64,000 bases of DNA from an uncultured Pseudomonadota bacterium (GCA_903921325.1 CAIXPL010000016.1:405145-469144), one strand, 5' to 3'; positions 1 through 9,395 are shown, numbered from the stretch's first letter. Numbers and translations are program-made. The notes: generated by a model not told the origin, from the sequence alone.

Positions 1-82
1 GGCGATCATGAGCTCCGCTCATCAAATCAATTTTGATCGATCTGCTGATCGCGTTGATTGTCAATCAGCGGAGGGTTCATGA
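1..82 (+). other. possible 3' tail of an upstream gene (frame unresolved)
   Basis: Two frames are open from the left edge. One ends with TGA at 34-36. The other ends with TGA at 80-82 and would overlap the ATG at 79 of the next gene in an ATGA arrangement, a coupling seen many times elsewhere in this window. Since the next gene is a dioxygenase small subunit, the missing neighbour is probably the large subunit, but the visible residues are too few to confirm this or to choose the frame. Confidence 0.2.
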
Positions 83-597
83 GTTCACTCAATCAATCGG
101 CCTCAGCCGATGCGGTACGTCGCGCCACCGAGTTGCTGTATCGCGAAGCGGCGTATCTGGACTCGCAACGCTGGGACGACTGGCTGGCGCTATTCTGCGA
201 CGACTGTGAGTACTGGGTGCCGGCATGGAAGTCAGAGCATCAGACTACCGAGGATCCGCGGCGTGAAGTGTCACTGATCTATTACTCGAACCGCGGCGGG
301 CTCGAAGACCGCGTCTGGCGCGTGCGCTCGGGCCGTTCGGTGGCATCCAAACCGCTGCCACGCACGCAGCATGCGTTTTCCAATATTCTGGTCGACGCAA
401 TCGAGCCGGGGCAGTGGCAGGTGATCGCCAACTGGACGGTGCACCAATATCTGCTCAAGTCGCGTGAAGTCCAGGTACTGTTCGGGCACACGACCTATCG
501 GCTGATTGAGCAGGATGACACATTGCGCATTGCACGGCGCAAGGCAACGCTGCTCAACGACCTGATGCCGGCCATGCTCGATTTCTACAGCCTGTAG
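79..597 (+). CDS. aromatic-ring-hydroxylating dioxygenase, beta (small) subunit
   Basis: A 172-residue protein of the SnoaL/NTF2-fold family that forms the structural small subunit of Rieske ring-hydroxylating dioxygenases (BenB/XylY/AntB type). It carries the typical N-terminal helix pair with DSQRWDDWLALFCDD, the aromatic CEYWVPAW segment and a C-terminal arginine-rich strand ending in DFYSL. Length matches the family (about 160-180). ATG 79 was chosen over the TTG at 58 because GGAGGG lies at 70-75, although the spacing is short. The catalytic Rieske large subunit would be expected just upstream, outside the window, and the reductase is not seen. The substrate cannot be deduced. The next gene, a periplasmic binding protein, may supply uptake. 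Confidence 0.85.
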   Translation: MSSLNQSASADAVRRATELLYREAAYLDSQRWDDWLALFCDDCEYWVPAWKSEHQTTEDPRREVSLIYYSNRGGLEDRVWRVRSGRSVASKPLPRTQHAFSNILVDAIEPGQWQVIANWTVHQYLLKSREVQVLFGHTTYRLIEQDDTLRIARRKATLLNDLMPAMLDFYSL

Positions 598-628
598 TGA
601 CTCTTAGCCGCGCCGCCGGTTGACGACT

Positions 629-650
629 TGCCGGCCGGCACGGTATACCG
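629..650. promoter_or_regulatory. two adjacent perfect palindromes upstream of a binding-protein gene
   Basis: TGCCGGCCGGCA (629-640) is a perfect 12-bp palindrome directly followed by CGGTATACCG (641-650), a perfect 10-bp palindrome. Both lie in the 85-bp gap between the dioxygenase subunit and the binding-protein start at 683. They could be operator half-sites or a processing structure; there is no T-tract, so an intrinsic terminator is unlikely. Confidence 0.3.
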
Positions 651-682
651 CGTGCAGACTTATACCCCTCATGGAGACCTCG

Positions 683-1825
683 ATGCGCAACCGGATACCC
701 CAGGCAGGCTTCGCCCTGCTGTTGAGCGTGCTTGCCTTGGCCGCGGCTTCACCCGTTCGCGCTGACATCGTGGTAGGGGGGACGTTTACCGCGACCGGAC
801 CCAATACGCCGATCGGGGCACCTGGCAAGAATGCCTTTGCCATCTTTCCCGAGACAATTGCCGGACAGCACGTGAAATACATCGGCCTTGATGATGCCTG
901 TGACTCGACGCTCGCCGCCAAGAACATGCGCAAGCTGACCGAGGAGGACAAGGTCGATGTCGTGGTTGGGACCAGTTGTACGCCAGGCTGCCTGGCGATG
1001 GCCGACGTGGCGCAGGAAAGAAAAACCGCCCAGGTCTGCCTCGCGCCGCTGCCGCCACGTAACCCCTGGGTGTTCAGTGTCCCGCAATCGGCCCAGATCA
1101 TGATCGAGGGCCTGGTCGAGCACATGAAGGCCCACGGCGCGAAATCGGTGGCGTTCATCGGGTTTTCCGATGGATGGGGCGATCTGAATTACGACGCGCT
1201 CAACAAACTCGCGCCGGCCGCCGGCATCAAGGTGATCACCAATGAGCGCTACGCCCGCGCTGACACCAGTGTGACGCCACAAGTGCTCAAGATGTTCTCG
1301 CTCAACCCGGACGTGGTGTATGTCGGCGCATCCGCAGCCCCGGCCGCGCTGCCCTCGATCGCGCTTGCCGAGCGTGGCTACAAGGGGCAGGTTTATCACT
1401 CGCCAGCGGTGGCCAACCCGGACTTTCTGCGTGTCGGCGGCAAGGCAGTGGAAGGCTCACTCGTTGCCACCGGGCCGTTTCTGGTGCGCGATCAGTTGCC
1501 CGACAGCAACCTGTCGAAGAAGCCGGGCCTTGAGTTTGCGCGGCTGTATGACGCCCGCTATGGCGCCGGATCGGTCACGCCCTTCGGTGCCTATGCGTGG
1601 GACGTCTACTTATGGCTCAATGCGGCGATCCCGGTCGCCCTCAAGCAAGGCAAGCCCGGCACGGTGGAGTTCCGCCAGGCCCTGCGCGATGCCCTGGAGA
1701 ATTTGCACGACGTGGCCGGCACGCATGCGATCTACTCCACTTCAGCCAGTGATCACAGTGGCGTGGACGCACGTGGTCGGGTGATCGTGCGGGTGGAGAA
1801 TGGCGCCTTCCGGTTGGTTAATTGA
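683..1825 (+). CDS. ABC transporter substrate-binding protein, branched-chain amino acid (LivK) type
   Basis: A 380-residue periplasmic type-I binding protein. Residues 1-27 form a Sec signal peptide (MRNRIPQAGFALLLSVLALAAASPVRA) cleaved before DIVVGG. The mature part shows family features: GTFTATGPN at the first beta-alpha turn, a DDACD segment, GAKSVAFIGFSDGWG at the second-lobe entry and NPDVVYVGASAA. In this family such proteins often bind aromatic acids or amides rather than leucine. ATG 683 is preferred over ATG 671 because GGAGA (674-678) sits just before it. No permease or ATPase genes accompany it, so it is an orphan receptor here. It lies 85 bp after the ring-dioxygenase subunit, so uptake of an aromatic substrate is a plausible inference. 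Confidence 0.85.
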   Translation: MRNRIPQAGFALLLSVLALAAASPVRADIVVGGTFTATGPNTPIGAPGKNAFAIFPETIAGQHVKYIGLDDACDSTLAAKNMRKLTEEDKVDVVVGTSCTPGCLAMADVAQERKTAQVCLAPLPPRNPWVFSVPQSAQIMIEGLVEHMKAHGAKSVAFIGFSDGWGDLNYDALNKLAPAAGIKVITNERYARADTSVTPQVLKMFSLNPDVVYVGASAAPAALPSIALAERGYKGQVYHSPAVANPDFLRVGGKAVEGSLVATGPFLVRDQLPDSNLSKKPGLEFARLYDARYGAGSVTPFGAYAWDVYLWLNAAIPVALKQGKPGTVEFRQALRDALENLHDVAGTHAIYSTSASDHSGVDARGRVIVRVENGAFRLVN

Positions 1826-1870
1826 GTGATCGCCCGCACCCCGCTGATTGTCGTGATTGACCGCTGACTC

Positions 1871-2299
1871 ATGTTTCTCAATATCGGCCTGTCTGTCTTC
1901 TGGACCTGGTGGTGGGGTACGGCGTTCACTACGCCCGAACATGTGGCGACGCAATCGCCGTTGGATTGGCTCAACCTGGGCCTGTATGCGCTGATCGGAG
2001 TAGCGACTCCAATCCTGTCATGCGCCTACTATCGGACGCGTGAGCCGCATCACGCGCCCTGGCCCAGGCCGTCGCTTGCAAAGCGCTTGCGCACGATGGT
2101 GCGTGGTCCGCATCCCGGTTGGGTTTTTGTCCTCGCCTGGGCCTGCCTGCTGGCCGGGGCCGGTTGTGTTGGAGTCGCCCACTACCGCGAGGTGCCGGTG
2201 AGCGGATTTCACGCCTTGTATCTGGTGACGGGTGCCGCGATGATGCTGGGTAGCTTCATCGCACTGCGGGTCTTCGCGGTGGAGTTCGAGCCGCGCTGA
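1871..2299 (+). CDS. hypothetical integral membrane protein
   Basis: A 142-residue protein with about four hydrophobic segments: roughly residues 3-18, 32-52, 83-103 and 112-136. The loop between the second and third is basic (RPSLAKRLRTMVRGPHPG), suggesting a cytoplasmic loop. I do not recognise a family. It starts 45 bp after the binding protein and ends 37 bp before the rhomboid gene, so it may be cotranscribed with either. Coding bias fits its neighbours and the minus-strand frames over it look like shadows. Confidence 0.6.
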   Translation: MFLNIGLSVFWTWWWGTAFTTPEHVATQSPLDWLNLGLYALIGVATPILSCAYYRTREPHHAPWPRPSLAKRLRTMVRGPHPGWVFVLAWACLLAGAGCVGVAHYREVPVSGFHALYLVTGAAMMLGSFIALRVFAVEFEPR

Positions 2300-2336
2300 G
2301 GCGCCGCGCGGGACCTGGAGCGAGTCGTTTGCCGCC

Positions 2337-3812
2337 ATGCTGATTGTATTTCCGCTCAACGACAAACCCGATTGGCGCCATCCGCCGTGGATCACGCTGC
2401 TGCTGATCCTGATCAACGCGATCATATTCTTCGGTCCGCAGCGTCGCGAGGCGGCCGCCGAGGAGCGTGCCGCCACCTACTATCTGCATAGCGAGTTGCC
2501 GCGCATCGAATATCCGCGCTATCTCGCCGAGCTGCGCGAAAGAGGCACTCCCGAGGCAAGTCGTCAGGCGCAGTTCGCGCAGCAGGCACTCGATCGGCAT
2601 AACCCTGGTCTGGTGCTGCAAATGATCGAATCGGATCGGGCCTTTCTGGCACGGCTCGATGCCGATGAGGTCATCTCTGCGAGTGATCCGGTCCACTATC
2701 GATGGCGCGATCTGCGCGAACGCTTCCAGGTCATGCGCGGACCCTCGTTCACCCGGCATTGGGGCCTTGACCCATCGCTATGGCGTCCGCTCAATTTGTT
2801 CACGGCGACCTTTTTGCATGGCGGGTTTGCGCATTGGTTCGGCAACATGCTGTTCCTGTTCGTGTTCGGCTACACCGTCGAGCGAACGCTGGGGCCGCTG
2901 CGGTATCTGATGTTCTACCTCCTGAGTGGATTGGGCGGATCGATACTGGATCAGGCCGCCCGCTACGGATCCGATTCAATCGGCGTTGGTGCGTCGGGCG
3001 CAATTGCCGGTTTGATGGCGATGTATGTGGTGCTCTATGGCGTTCGACGGATCAAGTTCTTCTTTCAAATCCTGTTCTATTTCGATTATGTGACTGCACC
3101 GGCGATCATCCTGCTGCCGGCATGGATCATTGATCAGTTGCTGCAGCAGTGGTTTGGCAGTTCCGGCATCGCCTACATGGCGCATCTGGGAGGTCTGCTG
3201 ACCGGGGCCGGGCTGATGACCTGGTTCGTGCGTCGTCATGCGCAGGCGCGCGAGGCAGTGGTTGATCGCGTACCTGTCGCAAGCGCGGAGGACAAGCACA
3301 AGGACGCTTATCAGCTCGTCGTGGCGATGCGCCTTGACGAAGCCCGTCTTGCCTACGCCCGGCTCGCAAGTGACATGCCGAGCGATCGTACGCTGGTCGA
3401 GCAATTCTTCAATGTCGCGCGCCTGGCACCTGACAGCGAGGAGTTTCACCAGTCGGCGCGGCTGGTATTTCGTTACAAGGCTGCCGACGCTCAAACCGGA
3501 CAGTGGATACACGATAGTTTTCGCACCTATTTGGAGACTGCTCGTCCGGCGATCCGAATGGCGACGAGTGATCTCGCGCCACTCATCCTGCGCTTCGCAC
3601 GCGAGGGGTATGCGCTTGATGCGGCGATTTTGGTTCAGATGCTATTCGGTCGCACGCCACAAGATCCGCGGCTGCCGCTGCTGATGCTCACCTGCATCGA
3701 GGCGCTCAAAAGAGTCGGCGAAGCAGCACGTGCCGAGCGCATGTCCGTTGAGCTGTGCCGGCAGTACCCGGACTCCGATGCCGCATTGGCGATTTCGTCG
3801 CCACCGACCTGA
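2337..3812 (+). CDS. rhomboid-family intramembrane serine protease with C-terminal helical-repeat domain
   Basis: A 491-residue protein. The central membrane domain (about residues 150-300) has rhomboid hallmarks: HGGFAHWFGNMLFLFVFG, the catalytic GASG box with Ser220, and the partner His283 in AHLGGLLTG. Rhomboids cleave transmembrane helices of substrate proteins inside the inner membrane. A hydrophilic insertion of about 90 residues (about 35-130, rich in Arg/Glu) separates the first hydrophobic segment from the core, as in some large proteobacterial rhomboids. The C-terminal 180 residues are alpha-helical and TPR-like. The gene converges on the minus-strand gene at 3817 with only 4 bp between the stops. 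Confidence 0.85.
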   Translation: MLIVFPLNDKPDWRHPPWITLLLILINAIIFFGPQRREAAAEERAATYYLHSELPRIEYPRYLAELRERGTPEASRQAQFAQQALDRHNPGLVLQMIESDRAFLARLDADEVISASDPVHYRWRDLRERFQVMRGPSFTRHWGLDPSLWRPLNLFTATFLHGGFAHWFGNMLFLFVFGYTVERTLGPLRYLMFYLLSGLGGSILDQAARYGSDSIGVGASGAIAGLMAMYVVLYGVRRIKFFFQILFYFDYVTAPAIILLPAWIIDQLLQQWFGSSGIAYMAHLGGLLTGAGLMTWFVRRHAQAREAVVDRVPVASAEDKHKDAYQLVVAMRLDEARLAYARLASDMPSDRTLVEQFFNVARLAPDSEEFHQSARLVFRYKAADAQTGQWIHDSFRTYLETARPAIRMATSDLAPLILRFAREGYALDAAILVQMLFGRTPQDPRLPLLMLTCIEALKRVGEAARAERMSVELCRQYPDSDAALAISSPPT

Positions 3813-3816
3813 TCGG

Positions 3817-5175
3817 TCAGTCAGTCTGTCCCGGGCGCATTGCAATCCCAGTCATCGTGTCAACGATTTTCAGATATTCACGTGCGGCGCTGGTCACCGG
3901 CTCGTTCGGAAATCGTTCAATCAGGGTATGCAGAAGGTCGCGTGCAGCCTCGTCCTCTTTCAGGTCGTCGCTCAGGATGCGCGCCGACAGGAGGAGCGCT
4001 TCGGGTATCAGGTTGCCCATCGCATCCAGGGGTTCGACGTCGCGCAGCACTTCAAGCGCCATGGTGAACTGCCGTGCCTTGCGTGCGGCAATCGCCAGAT
4101 CGCGACAGTCTGCTGCGCTCTCCAGGGCGAATCGGGCATCGATCGTGCGCGCGCGCTGATACACCTCCAACGCCTTGTCACCACGCCCCTTGCGCAGTGC
4201 CAGGCCGATCAGACGCCGCGCGTGGGCCAGAGTGTCGAGCGGTTTGTCATCGAATTGCAGCAACTTGAAATAACGCTCTTGCGAGGGAAGATCATCGCGC
4301 AGGGTGCGCTGTACGTCGCGCGCGATGCGTAACGCGCCCGGCAGGTCGCCGGCGGTAATCCGCTCGGCAATTTCCTCGGCGCTGCGATCGGCAGGATGCT
4401 GGGCGGGGCCGGCACCGCGCTGACTGGCGATCGTGTGGCCGAGCATGTGATGGTATTGATAGAGGCAATACCCCATCATGTTGAACATCACGATGGCAAA
4501 CCAGGTGCCGACAAATCCGGCCGCTGGCACCAACCACCCGTGACCCCCGCCCTGGAACATTCGAACCACGGTTTGCAGAATGATGGGGCCGCTGCTATTG
4601 AGCAGAAACAGAAACGTACACAGGGCATAGTAGGGGCGGCCAATACTTGCCTGTATCCCGATCCAGGATAGCGGGCTCACGGTCTGCACAAAGCTGTTGC
4701 TCATCGACAGATTCATGACGATCGCCGGCAGGCAGAAGGCCACCAGGGCGTTGACCACAAATTGGAACACTGGCAGCAGGCGGACCGGCAGAAAGGGCGG
4801 CTGCTGGCCAAACAAAGCGAAGGCAAGCAGTCCGGTCACTGCGCCCCAGATCAACAAGACCGCAAATAGCTTGTAGGGGAGATTGGCTCGCTCCGGACTG
4901 TGAATGGGCAGATGCTCGCTGGGCGTAAGAAAGCCGCGTGAGGTCTGTTCCATGATGCGAAACACATACCGCAACACCAGAATGAGGGTGACCAGACCCG
5001 CGGCGGCGGCAACCCAGGGCTCGTCGATCAAGGTGATCAGGTACGCGCACCCCGCGACCAGCAGGCAGGCCAGCAGCGGACCCGGATGCAGCGGATAGCT
5101 GAAAAAGCTCGGAATTCGCGACCAGAACGGCGCGATCTCCGGGGCATGCATTGTCTTCGACGCGGCTTGTGCCAT
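3817..5175 (-). CDS. membrane protein with TPR-like C-terminal domain, unknown function
   Basis: About 452 residues from ATG 5175; an upstream in-frame start at 5229 would add 18 basic residues. Six hydrophobic segments lie in the first half (about 31-50, 54-74, 104-122, 134-155, 180-200, 215-238). From about residue 255 the chain is soluble and helical, with TPR-like periodicity (for example DEAARDLLHTLIERFPNEP near the end). I do not recognise the membrane half with certainty. The C-terminal half resembles in layout that of the convergent rhomboid gene, ending in the same helix-turn-helix plus FPNEP/YPDSD type of motif. Function unknown; association with the rhomboid is inference from position and architecture. 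Confidence 0.7.
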   Translation of the reverse strand: MAQAASKTMHAPEIAPFWSRIPSFFSYPLHPGPLLACLLVAGCAYLITLIDEPWVAAAAGLVTLILVLRYVFRIMEQTSRGFLTPSEHLPIHSPERANLPYKLFAVLLIWGAVTGLLAFALFGQQPPFLPVRLLPVFQFVVNALVAFCLPAIVMNLSMSNSFVQTVSPLSWIGIQASIGRPYYALCTFLFLLNSSGPIILQTVVRMFQGGGHGWLVPAAGFVGTWFAIVMFNMMGYCLYQYHHMLGHTIASQRGAGPAQHPADRSAEEIAERITAGDLPGALRIARDVQRTLRDDLPSQERYFKLLQFDDKPLDTLAHARRLIGLALRKGRGDKALEVYQRARTIDARFALESAADCRDLAIAARKARQFTMALEVLRDVEPLDAMGNLIPEALLLSARILSDDLKEDEAARDLLHTLIERFPNEPVTSAAREYLKIVDTMTGIAMRPGQTD

Positions 5176-5377
5176 TACAAAGCCCTTTGGGGCAGGTGCA
5201 GGTGTATCGGCGCGCCTGCGGCAACGCACTGTGACGGGCGATTCCTATTGCTCATGATGCCAATGCAACGCAGACCGCGCCCGATGTTAGCCCGGAATTA
5301 TTTGCTTGCGTACAGCAATGATTCGCAGGTACGTGTAAGGTTGGTCAAATTGCGTCCTTTCACCCGGACTAACGTCT

Positions 5378-6853
5378 ATGCGCCTGCGGTGTCTTCTAGT
5401 AACTCTGATCGGTACCTTGAGTCTTGCCACCGGTGCGGTGCACGCGCAAAGCGCAGGCGGTGGCGGTGCCCTGGCACCGCGCGCACCGGGAGCAGGGGCT
5501 TCGCCTGCGCTCGACACCGAGGCTCCACGTGCGAACGACGCGCTCGCCCTTGCGATCTATCGTGAGCTCGTCGAGATCAACACGATCACGGCGACCGGCG
5601 ATACGGCACAGGCGGCCGAGGCCATGGCCCGGCGGCTGCGCGACGCAGGCTTTGCAGCGTCCGATGTGCAGGTATTCAAACCCGCGCCGCGCAAGGGCAA
5701 CCTGGTGGCCCGTCTGCGTGGCAGCGGTGCGCGCCGGCCGCTGCTGCTGCTTGCGCATATCGACGTGGTTGAGGCTCGTGGCGAGCAATGGCAGACCGAT
5801 CCGTTTCGCCTGACTGAAAAGGATGGCTATTTTCATGGCCGCGGAACAAGCGACGACAAGTTCATGGCCGCGGCCTTTGTCGCCAACCTGATTCGTTACC
5901 GGCAGGAGGGCTATCAACCGCAGCGCGACATCGTTTTGGTACTGGAAACCGACGAGGAAATCCTCGATGCCGATGCCATGGGTATTCAGTGGCTGATTGC
6001 GCATCAGCGCGATCTGATCGATGCTGAATTTGCCCTCAACGAGGGCGGTTCGGTGGTGCTGAAGGACGGTCGGCCACGATGGAACACGTTGCAGACGAGC
6101 GAAAAAGTGTCGGTGTTCTTCAAGCTGGAGGTGCACGACGCGGGTGGTCATAGCGCGGTGCCCACGCGCAGCAACGCGATCTATCGACTGGCTGCGGGGC
6201 TGGAGCGGCTGGCAACGTTTGAATTTCCGCTGCAATTGACCGACACCACCCGCGCCTGGCTCGACCAGATGGCCCGCATTGAAACCGAACCCACGCGCAG
6301 TGACATGCGCGCCGTGCTGCAGCCGAGCCCGGATGCGCAGGCGCTGCGCCGTCTGTCCGCCTCTCCATCGCTCAATGCACAACTGCGCACGACGTGCGTC
6401 GCGACGCTGATCGAAGGCGGGCAGGCCACCAATGCGCTGCCGCAGCGGGCGGCAGCCACTGTCAATTGCCGCTTGATGCCGGGGACAACGGTTGAGTCGG
6501 TGCGCGAGACCCTCGCTGTCGTGCTGGCCGAGCCTGCGATCGTCATCAGTCCGATCGGAGTGAGCACAGTGAGCGACCCCTCGCCGTTGCGGGCCGATTT
6601 GATGGCTGCGATTGAATCGGTGTCGGCTGAATTCTGGCCGGGCGCGCCGATCCTGCCGACGATGTCGGCCGGCGCGACCGACGGCACTTTTTTGCGTAAC
6701 GCCGGCATACCAACGTATGGCCATTCGGGTATGGCCATGGAGCAGGGCGAGTCGCGCGCCCACGGGCTCGATGAACGCGTCCCGGTGGGTTCCTTCTATA
6801 AGGGCGTGGAATACCTCTACCGCCTGGTGCGCCGGCTCGCCGGGCCGACTTAG
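5378..6853 (+). CDS. exported M20-family metallopeptidase (carboxypeptidase/deacylase)
   Basis: A 491-residue M20 peptidase with an N-terminal signal peptide (residues 1 to about 23, ending AVHA). Metal-site motifs are present: LLAHIDVV with His127 and Asp129, HGRGTSDDK with the bridging Asp, ETDEEI with the catalytic and metal Glu residues, and a C-terminal His in GESRAHGLDE. The dimerisation-domain motif GGHSAVPTRSNAIYRLA is also visible. These enzymes remove C-terminal or acyl groups from peptides and amino-acid derivatives using two zinc ions. The signal peptide places this one in the periplasm. Monocistronic by layout, with 200 bp upstream and a minus-strand gene downstream. Confidence 0.88.
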   Translation: MRLRCLLVTLIGTLSLATGAVHAQSAGGGGALAPRAPGAGASPALDTEAPRANDALALAIYRELVEINTITATGDTAQAAEAMARRLRDAGFAASDVQVFKPAPRKGNLVARLRGSGARRPLLLLAHIDVVEARGEQWQTDPFRLTEKDGYFHGRGTSDDKFMAAAFVANLIRYRQEGYQPQRDIVLVLETDEEILDADAMGIQWLIAHQRDLIDAEFALNEGGSVVLKDGRPRWNTLQTSEKVSVFFKLEVHDAGGHSAVPTRSNAIYRLAAGLERLATFEFPLQLTDTTRAWLDQMARIETEPTRSDMRAVLQPSPDAQALRRLSASPSLNAQLRTTCVATLIEGGQATNALPQRAAATVNCRLMPGTTVESVRETLAVVLAEPAIVISPIGVSTVSDPSPLRADLMAAIESVSAEFWPGAPILPTMSAGATDGTFLRNAGIPTYGHSGMAMEQGESRAHGLDERVPVGSFYKGVEYLYRLVRRLAGPT

Positions 6854-6959
6854 AAACCAGGCGCGCTCCGCCGCGCAGGTTGGTCGCGCATCGGGTGGAT
6901 AAGCGCTACGACCGCGAGCCGCCGATGGGGCGCACCGTCGTCCCCTGCCGCGAGTCGAT

Positions 6960-7769
6960 CTAGTCGAGCACTTCAGGTTGCTCGGCGAGAAATTTCTCGA
7001 CCAGCGGTTGCAGGCTGTACCAACCGGCTTCGTGCGACCCCACCTGTTTTGCGGTCATGGTGGCGGTTGCGTGATCGATTTCGATCGGTGTGCCAGCGGC
7101 CTGCGCAAGCAGCACCTGTTCGCACGAGCGCTCCAGACGCAAGAACCAATTGACCGCTGCATCGACGCTGTGTCCGACGGTGAACACACCGTGATTGCGG
7201 CAGATGACCGCCTTGTGCGGCCCCAGGGCGGTACTGATCAGTTCGCCCTCTGACATATCAGCGGCGACGCCGCGATAGCCCTGAAACACACCATGGTCGC
7301 CATAGAACACACAGCCTTCCTGGGTGATGGGCGGCAGCGCTATGCCGAGTGACGCAAATGCGGTGCTGTAACGGGCGTGTGCGTGCGCTGCGGCGACCAC
7401 ATCGGGGCGCGCCCGATGAATGGCAGCGTGGATACCGTAGGCGGCCGCGTTAATGGGCTTGGTGCCATGCACCAGGCGCCCCTGGTGATCGACCATCACC
7501 AGATCGGACACCCGCATTCGGCTGAAATGCAGGCCGACCGGATTCACCCAGAAGTGGTCGGGAAGGATCGGATCACGGCATGAAATATGCCCGGCGATGC
7601 CCATGTCAAAGCCGAACATCGAGAAAATCCGGAAGCCGATCGCCAGGCGCTGCTTGCGCTGCAGGCGCTCTACTTCCAGGGAGGTGACCGCAGGCGCCTT
7701 GGGCCAATCCAATCCACCTTCCTTGAAGGTCATGGCAAGGCCGTTGGGCCGCTCCAGAGTCTGTTCCAT
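6960..7769 (-). CDS. class II aldolase/adducin family protein
   Basis: A 269-residue cytoplasmic protein. The zinc-site histidines of class II aldolases appear as AAAHAHARYS plus the later RNHGVFTVG; GHISCRDP and MVDHQGRLVHG are family strands. Relatives include L-fuculose-phosphate aldolase and many decarboxylase or epimerase-like enzymes on small hydroxy-acid substrates; in Burkholderiales this long form is common and mostly uncharacterised. GGAG lies 9 nt upstream of the ATG at 7769. It is divergent from the amidase starting at 7893. Confidence 0.85.
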   Translation of the reverse strand: MEQTLERPNGLAMTFKEGGLDWPKAPAVTSLEVERLQRKQRLAIGFRIFSMFGFDMGIAGHISCRDPILPDHFWVNPVGLHFSRMRVSDLVMVDHQGRLVHGTKPINAAAYGIHAAIHRARPDVVAAAHAHARYSTAFASLGIALPPITQEGCVFYGDHGVFQGYRGVAADMSEGELISTALGPHKAVICRNHGVFTVGHSVDAAVNWFLRLERSCEQVLLAQAAGTPIEIDHATATMTAKQVGSHEAGWYSLQPLVEKFLAEQPEVLD

Positions 7770-7892
7770 ACGAATTGTCTCCTGCCTCTAGGGGGTGAGC
7801 TATGAATCCTGCGATGATACGCCGATGGTCCGAAATTGCCCCATCGGCGCTTGCCCCACCGATGGGTACCTTCACCTTTCAGAGAGCCTATC

Positions 7893-9230
7893 GTGAGCAC
7901 TTCTCAATTGCGGCCTTTCCACACGGTTTTGAGTGCGTTTTCTGCCGGAAGCGACACCCCGCGCGCCTACCTTGAGCGTTGCATCGAGCGCATCGAATCG
8001 CTCGAAGGTGCAGTGGGTGCCTTTGTTCATCGCAGCTATGCCGAGGCACGCGCCGCAGCCGATCAATCGACCGGGCGCTGGGCGTCTGGCAAGCCTTTGT
8101 CACGCATCGATGGCATGCCGGTCGGGGTGAAGGACATCATCGAAACCGTTGACGCGCCAACCCAGCATGGTTCACCCATCTACACGGGCGCACACTCCGG
8201 TCGCGATGCGGCCAGCGTATGGGCCATGCGGCGTGCCGGTGCGGTCATCGTGGGTAAAACCGTGACCACCGAGTTTGCTGCCACCGAGCCGCGCGGCACT
8301 CGCAATCCGCATGATCTGGAGCGCACACCCGGCGGGTCGAGCAGTGGTTCGGCGGCGGCCGTTGGTGCCGGCATGTTGCCCCTTGCACTGGGCACCCAGG
8401 TCATCGGATCGATCTTGCGTCCGTCGAGCTTTTGCGGCTGCGTCGGCTTCAAGCCCACGATGGGGGCGATCAACCGGGGTGGCAGTCACGATGGGTTGAG
8501 CCAGAGCGCACACGGCGTACTCGCGGCGAGCATTGAGGACGCCTGGATCAGCCTGCGCGAGATTGCCGATCGCGTGGGCGGCGACCCTGGCTATGCCGGA
8601 CTGTTCGGCCCTGCTGAGGTGCCGTTTGCAGCATTGCCAACTCGCTTGATTGTGCTCGATACGCCCGGATGGCGCGTGGCCACCGAGCAGGCCAAAGCGC
8701 AGCGCGAAGGGGCCCTTGCACGCCTGGCGCGCGCCGGTGTCGCGCTGCGCTCACGACAGAACGATCCGGTGATCGAAGCGCTCGAAGCTGCACTTGAGCG
8801 GGCCAATCCGGTATCGCGTGCCATCAATGGCTGGGAGTCTGTGTGGCCCATGGGAAGTTATGCTGACAAGGATGCTGCAAAGCTCAGCCAATCGATGCAA
8901 GGGCGTCTTGCCGAGTCATTGCAAATGACACTGGATGATTACCGGACATTATTGGCAGAGCGGTTGAACGCACGTGCCCTGTATGCGCGGCTGATGTCAG
9001 ATCACGACGGTTGCCTTACCCTTTCAGCCCCGGGCGCTGCGCCAAAAGGCCTCGGGTCAACGGGCAACCCGGCGTTCAACGTTCCCGCCTCGTACCTGGG
9101 AACACCGGCGATCACCCTTCCGGTGCTGCAGGACGAATCGTTGCCATTGGGACTGCAATTGATTGGTGCCGCGGATCAGGATGCCCGAGTGTTCGCGAAC
9201 GCGCGGGCGATCAGTGCACTGTTTGATTGA
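7893..9230 (+). CDS. amidase (amidase signature family)
   Basis: A 445-residue enzyme that hydrolyses a carboxamide to the acid and ammonia. The Ser-cisSer-Lys triad is present: Lys in GMPVGVKDII, the cis-Ser in GGSSSGSAAAVGAGM, and the nucleophile Ser in ALGTQVIGSILRPSS. Here the usual TDTGGS reads TQVIGS, a variant around the nucleophile. The GTG at 7893 is chosen because it follows a purine-rich AGAGAG at 7881-7886 and gives the normal family N-terminus; an ATG at 7836 would add 19 atypical residues. It diverges from the class II aldolase gene. Confidence 0.88.
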   Translation: MSTSQLRPFHTVLSAFSAGSDTPRAYLERCIERIESLEGAVGAFVHRSYAEARAAADQSTGRWASGKPLSRIDGMPVGVKDIIETVDAPTQHGSPIYTGAHSGRDAASVWAMRRAGAVIVGKTVTTEFAATEPRGTRNPHDLERTPGGSSSGSAAAVGAGMLPLALGTQVIGSILRPSSFCGCVGFKPTMGAINRGGSHDGLSQSAHGVLAASIEDAWISLREIADRVGGDPGYAGLFGPAEVPFAALPTRLIVLDTPGWRVATEQAKAQREGALARLARAGVALRSRQNDPVIEALEAALERANPVSRAINGWESVWPMGSYADKDAAKLSQSMQGRLAESLQMTLDDYRTLLAERLNARALYARLMSDHDGCLTLSAPGAAPKGLGSTGNPAFNVPASYLGTPAITLPVLQDESLPLGLQLIGAADQDARVFANARAISALFD

Positions 9231-9395
9231 CGAGGCAGCGAATGGTGGCCTGCCGTCTGACAAGTGGAATGTGATCGAAAGGCCCGAGGACGCATGAGCG
9301 CGCAAAGCCGGGGCTGAGCGGTTGGCGCGTGACATTGCACTGAGAGGCTGTAGAATCGCGCCCTTTTGCGCCTGAGTGCGCGGGAGCACAGCACC

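Noticed and set aside
5396..6763. A 455-codon minus-strand frame opposite the M20 peptidase
   Set aside because: No recognisable motif; it mirrors codon bias of the real peptidase gene.
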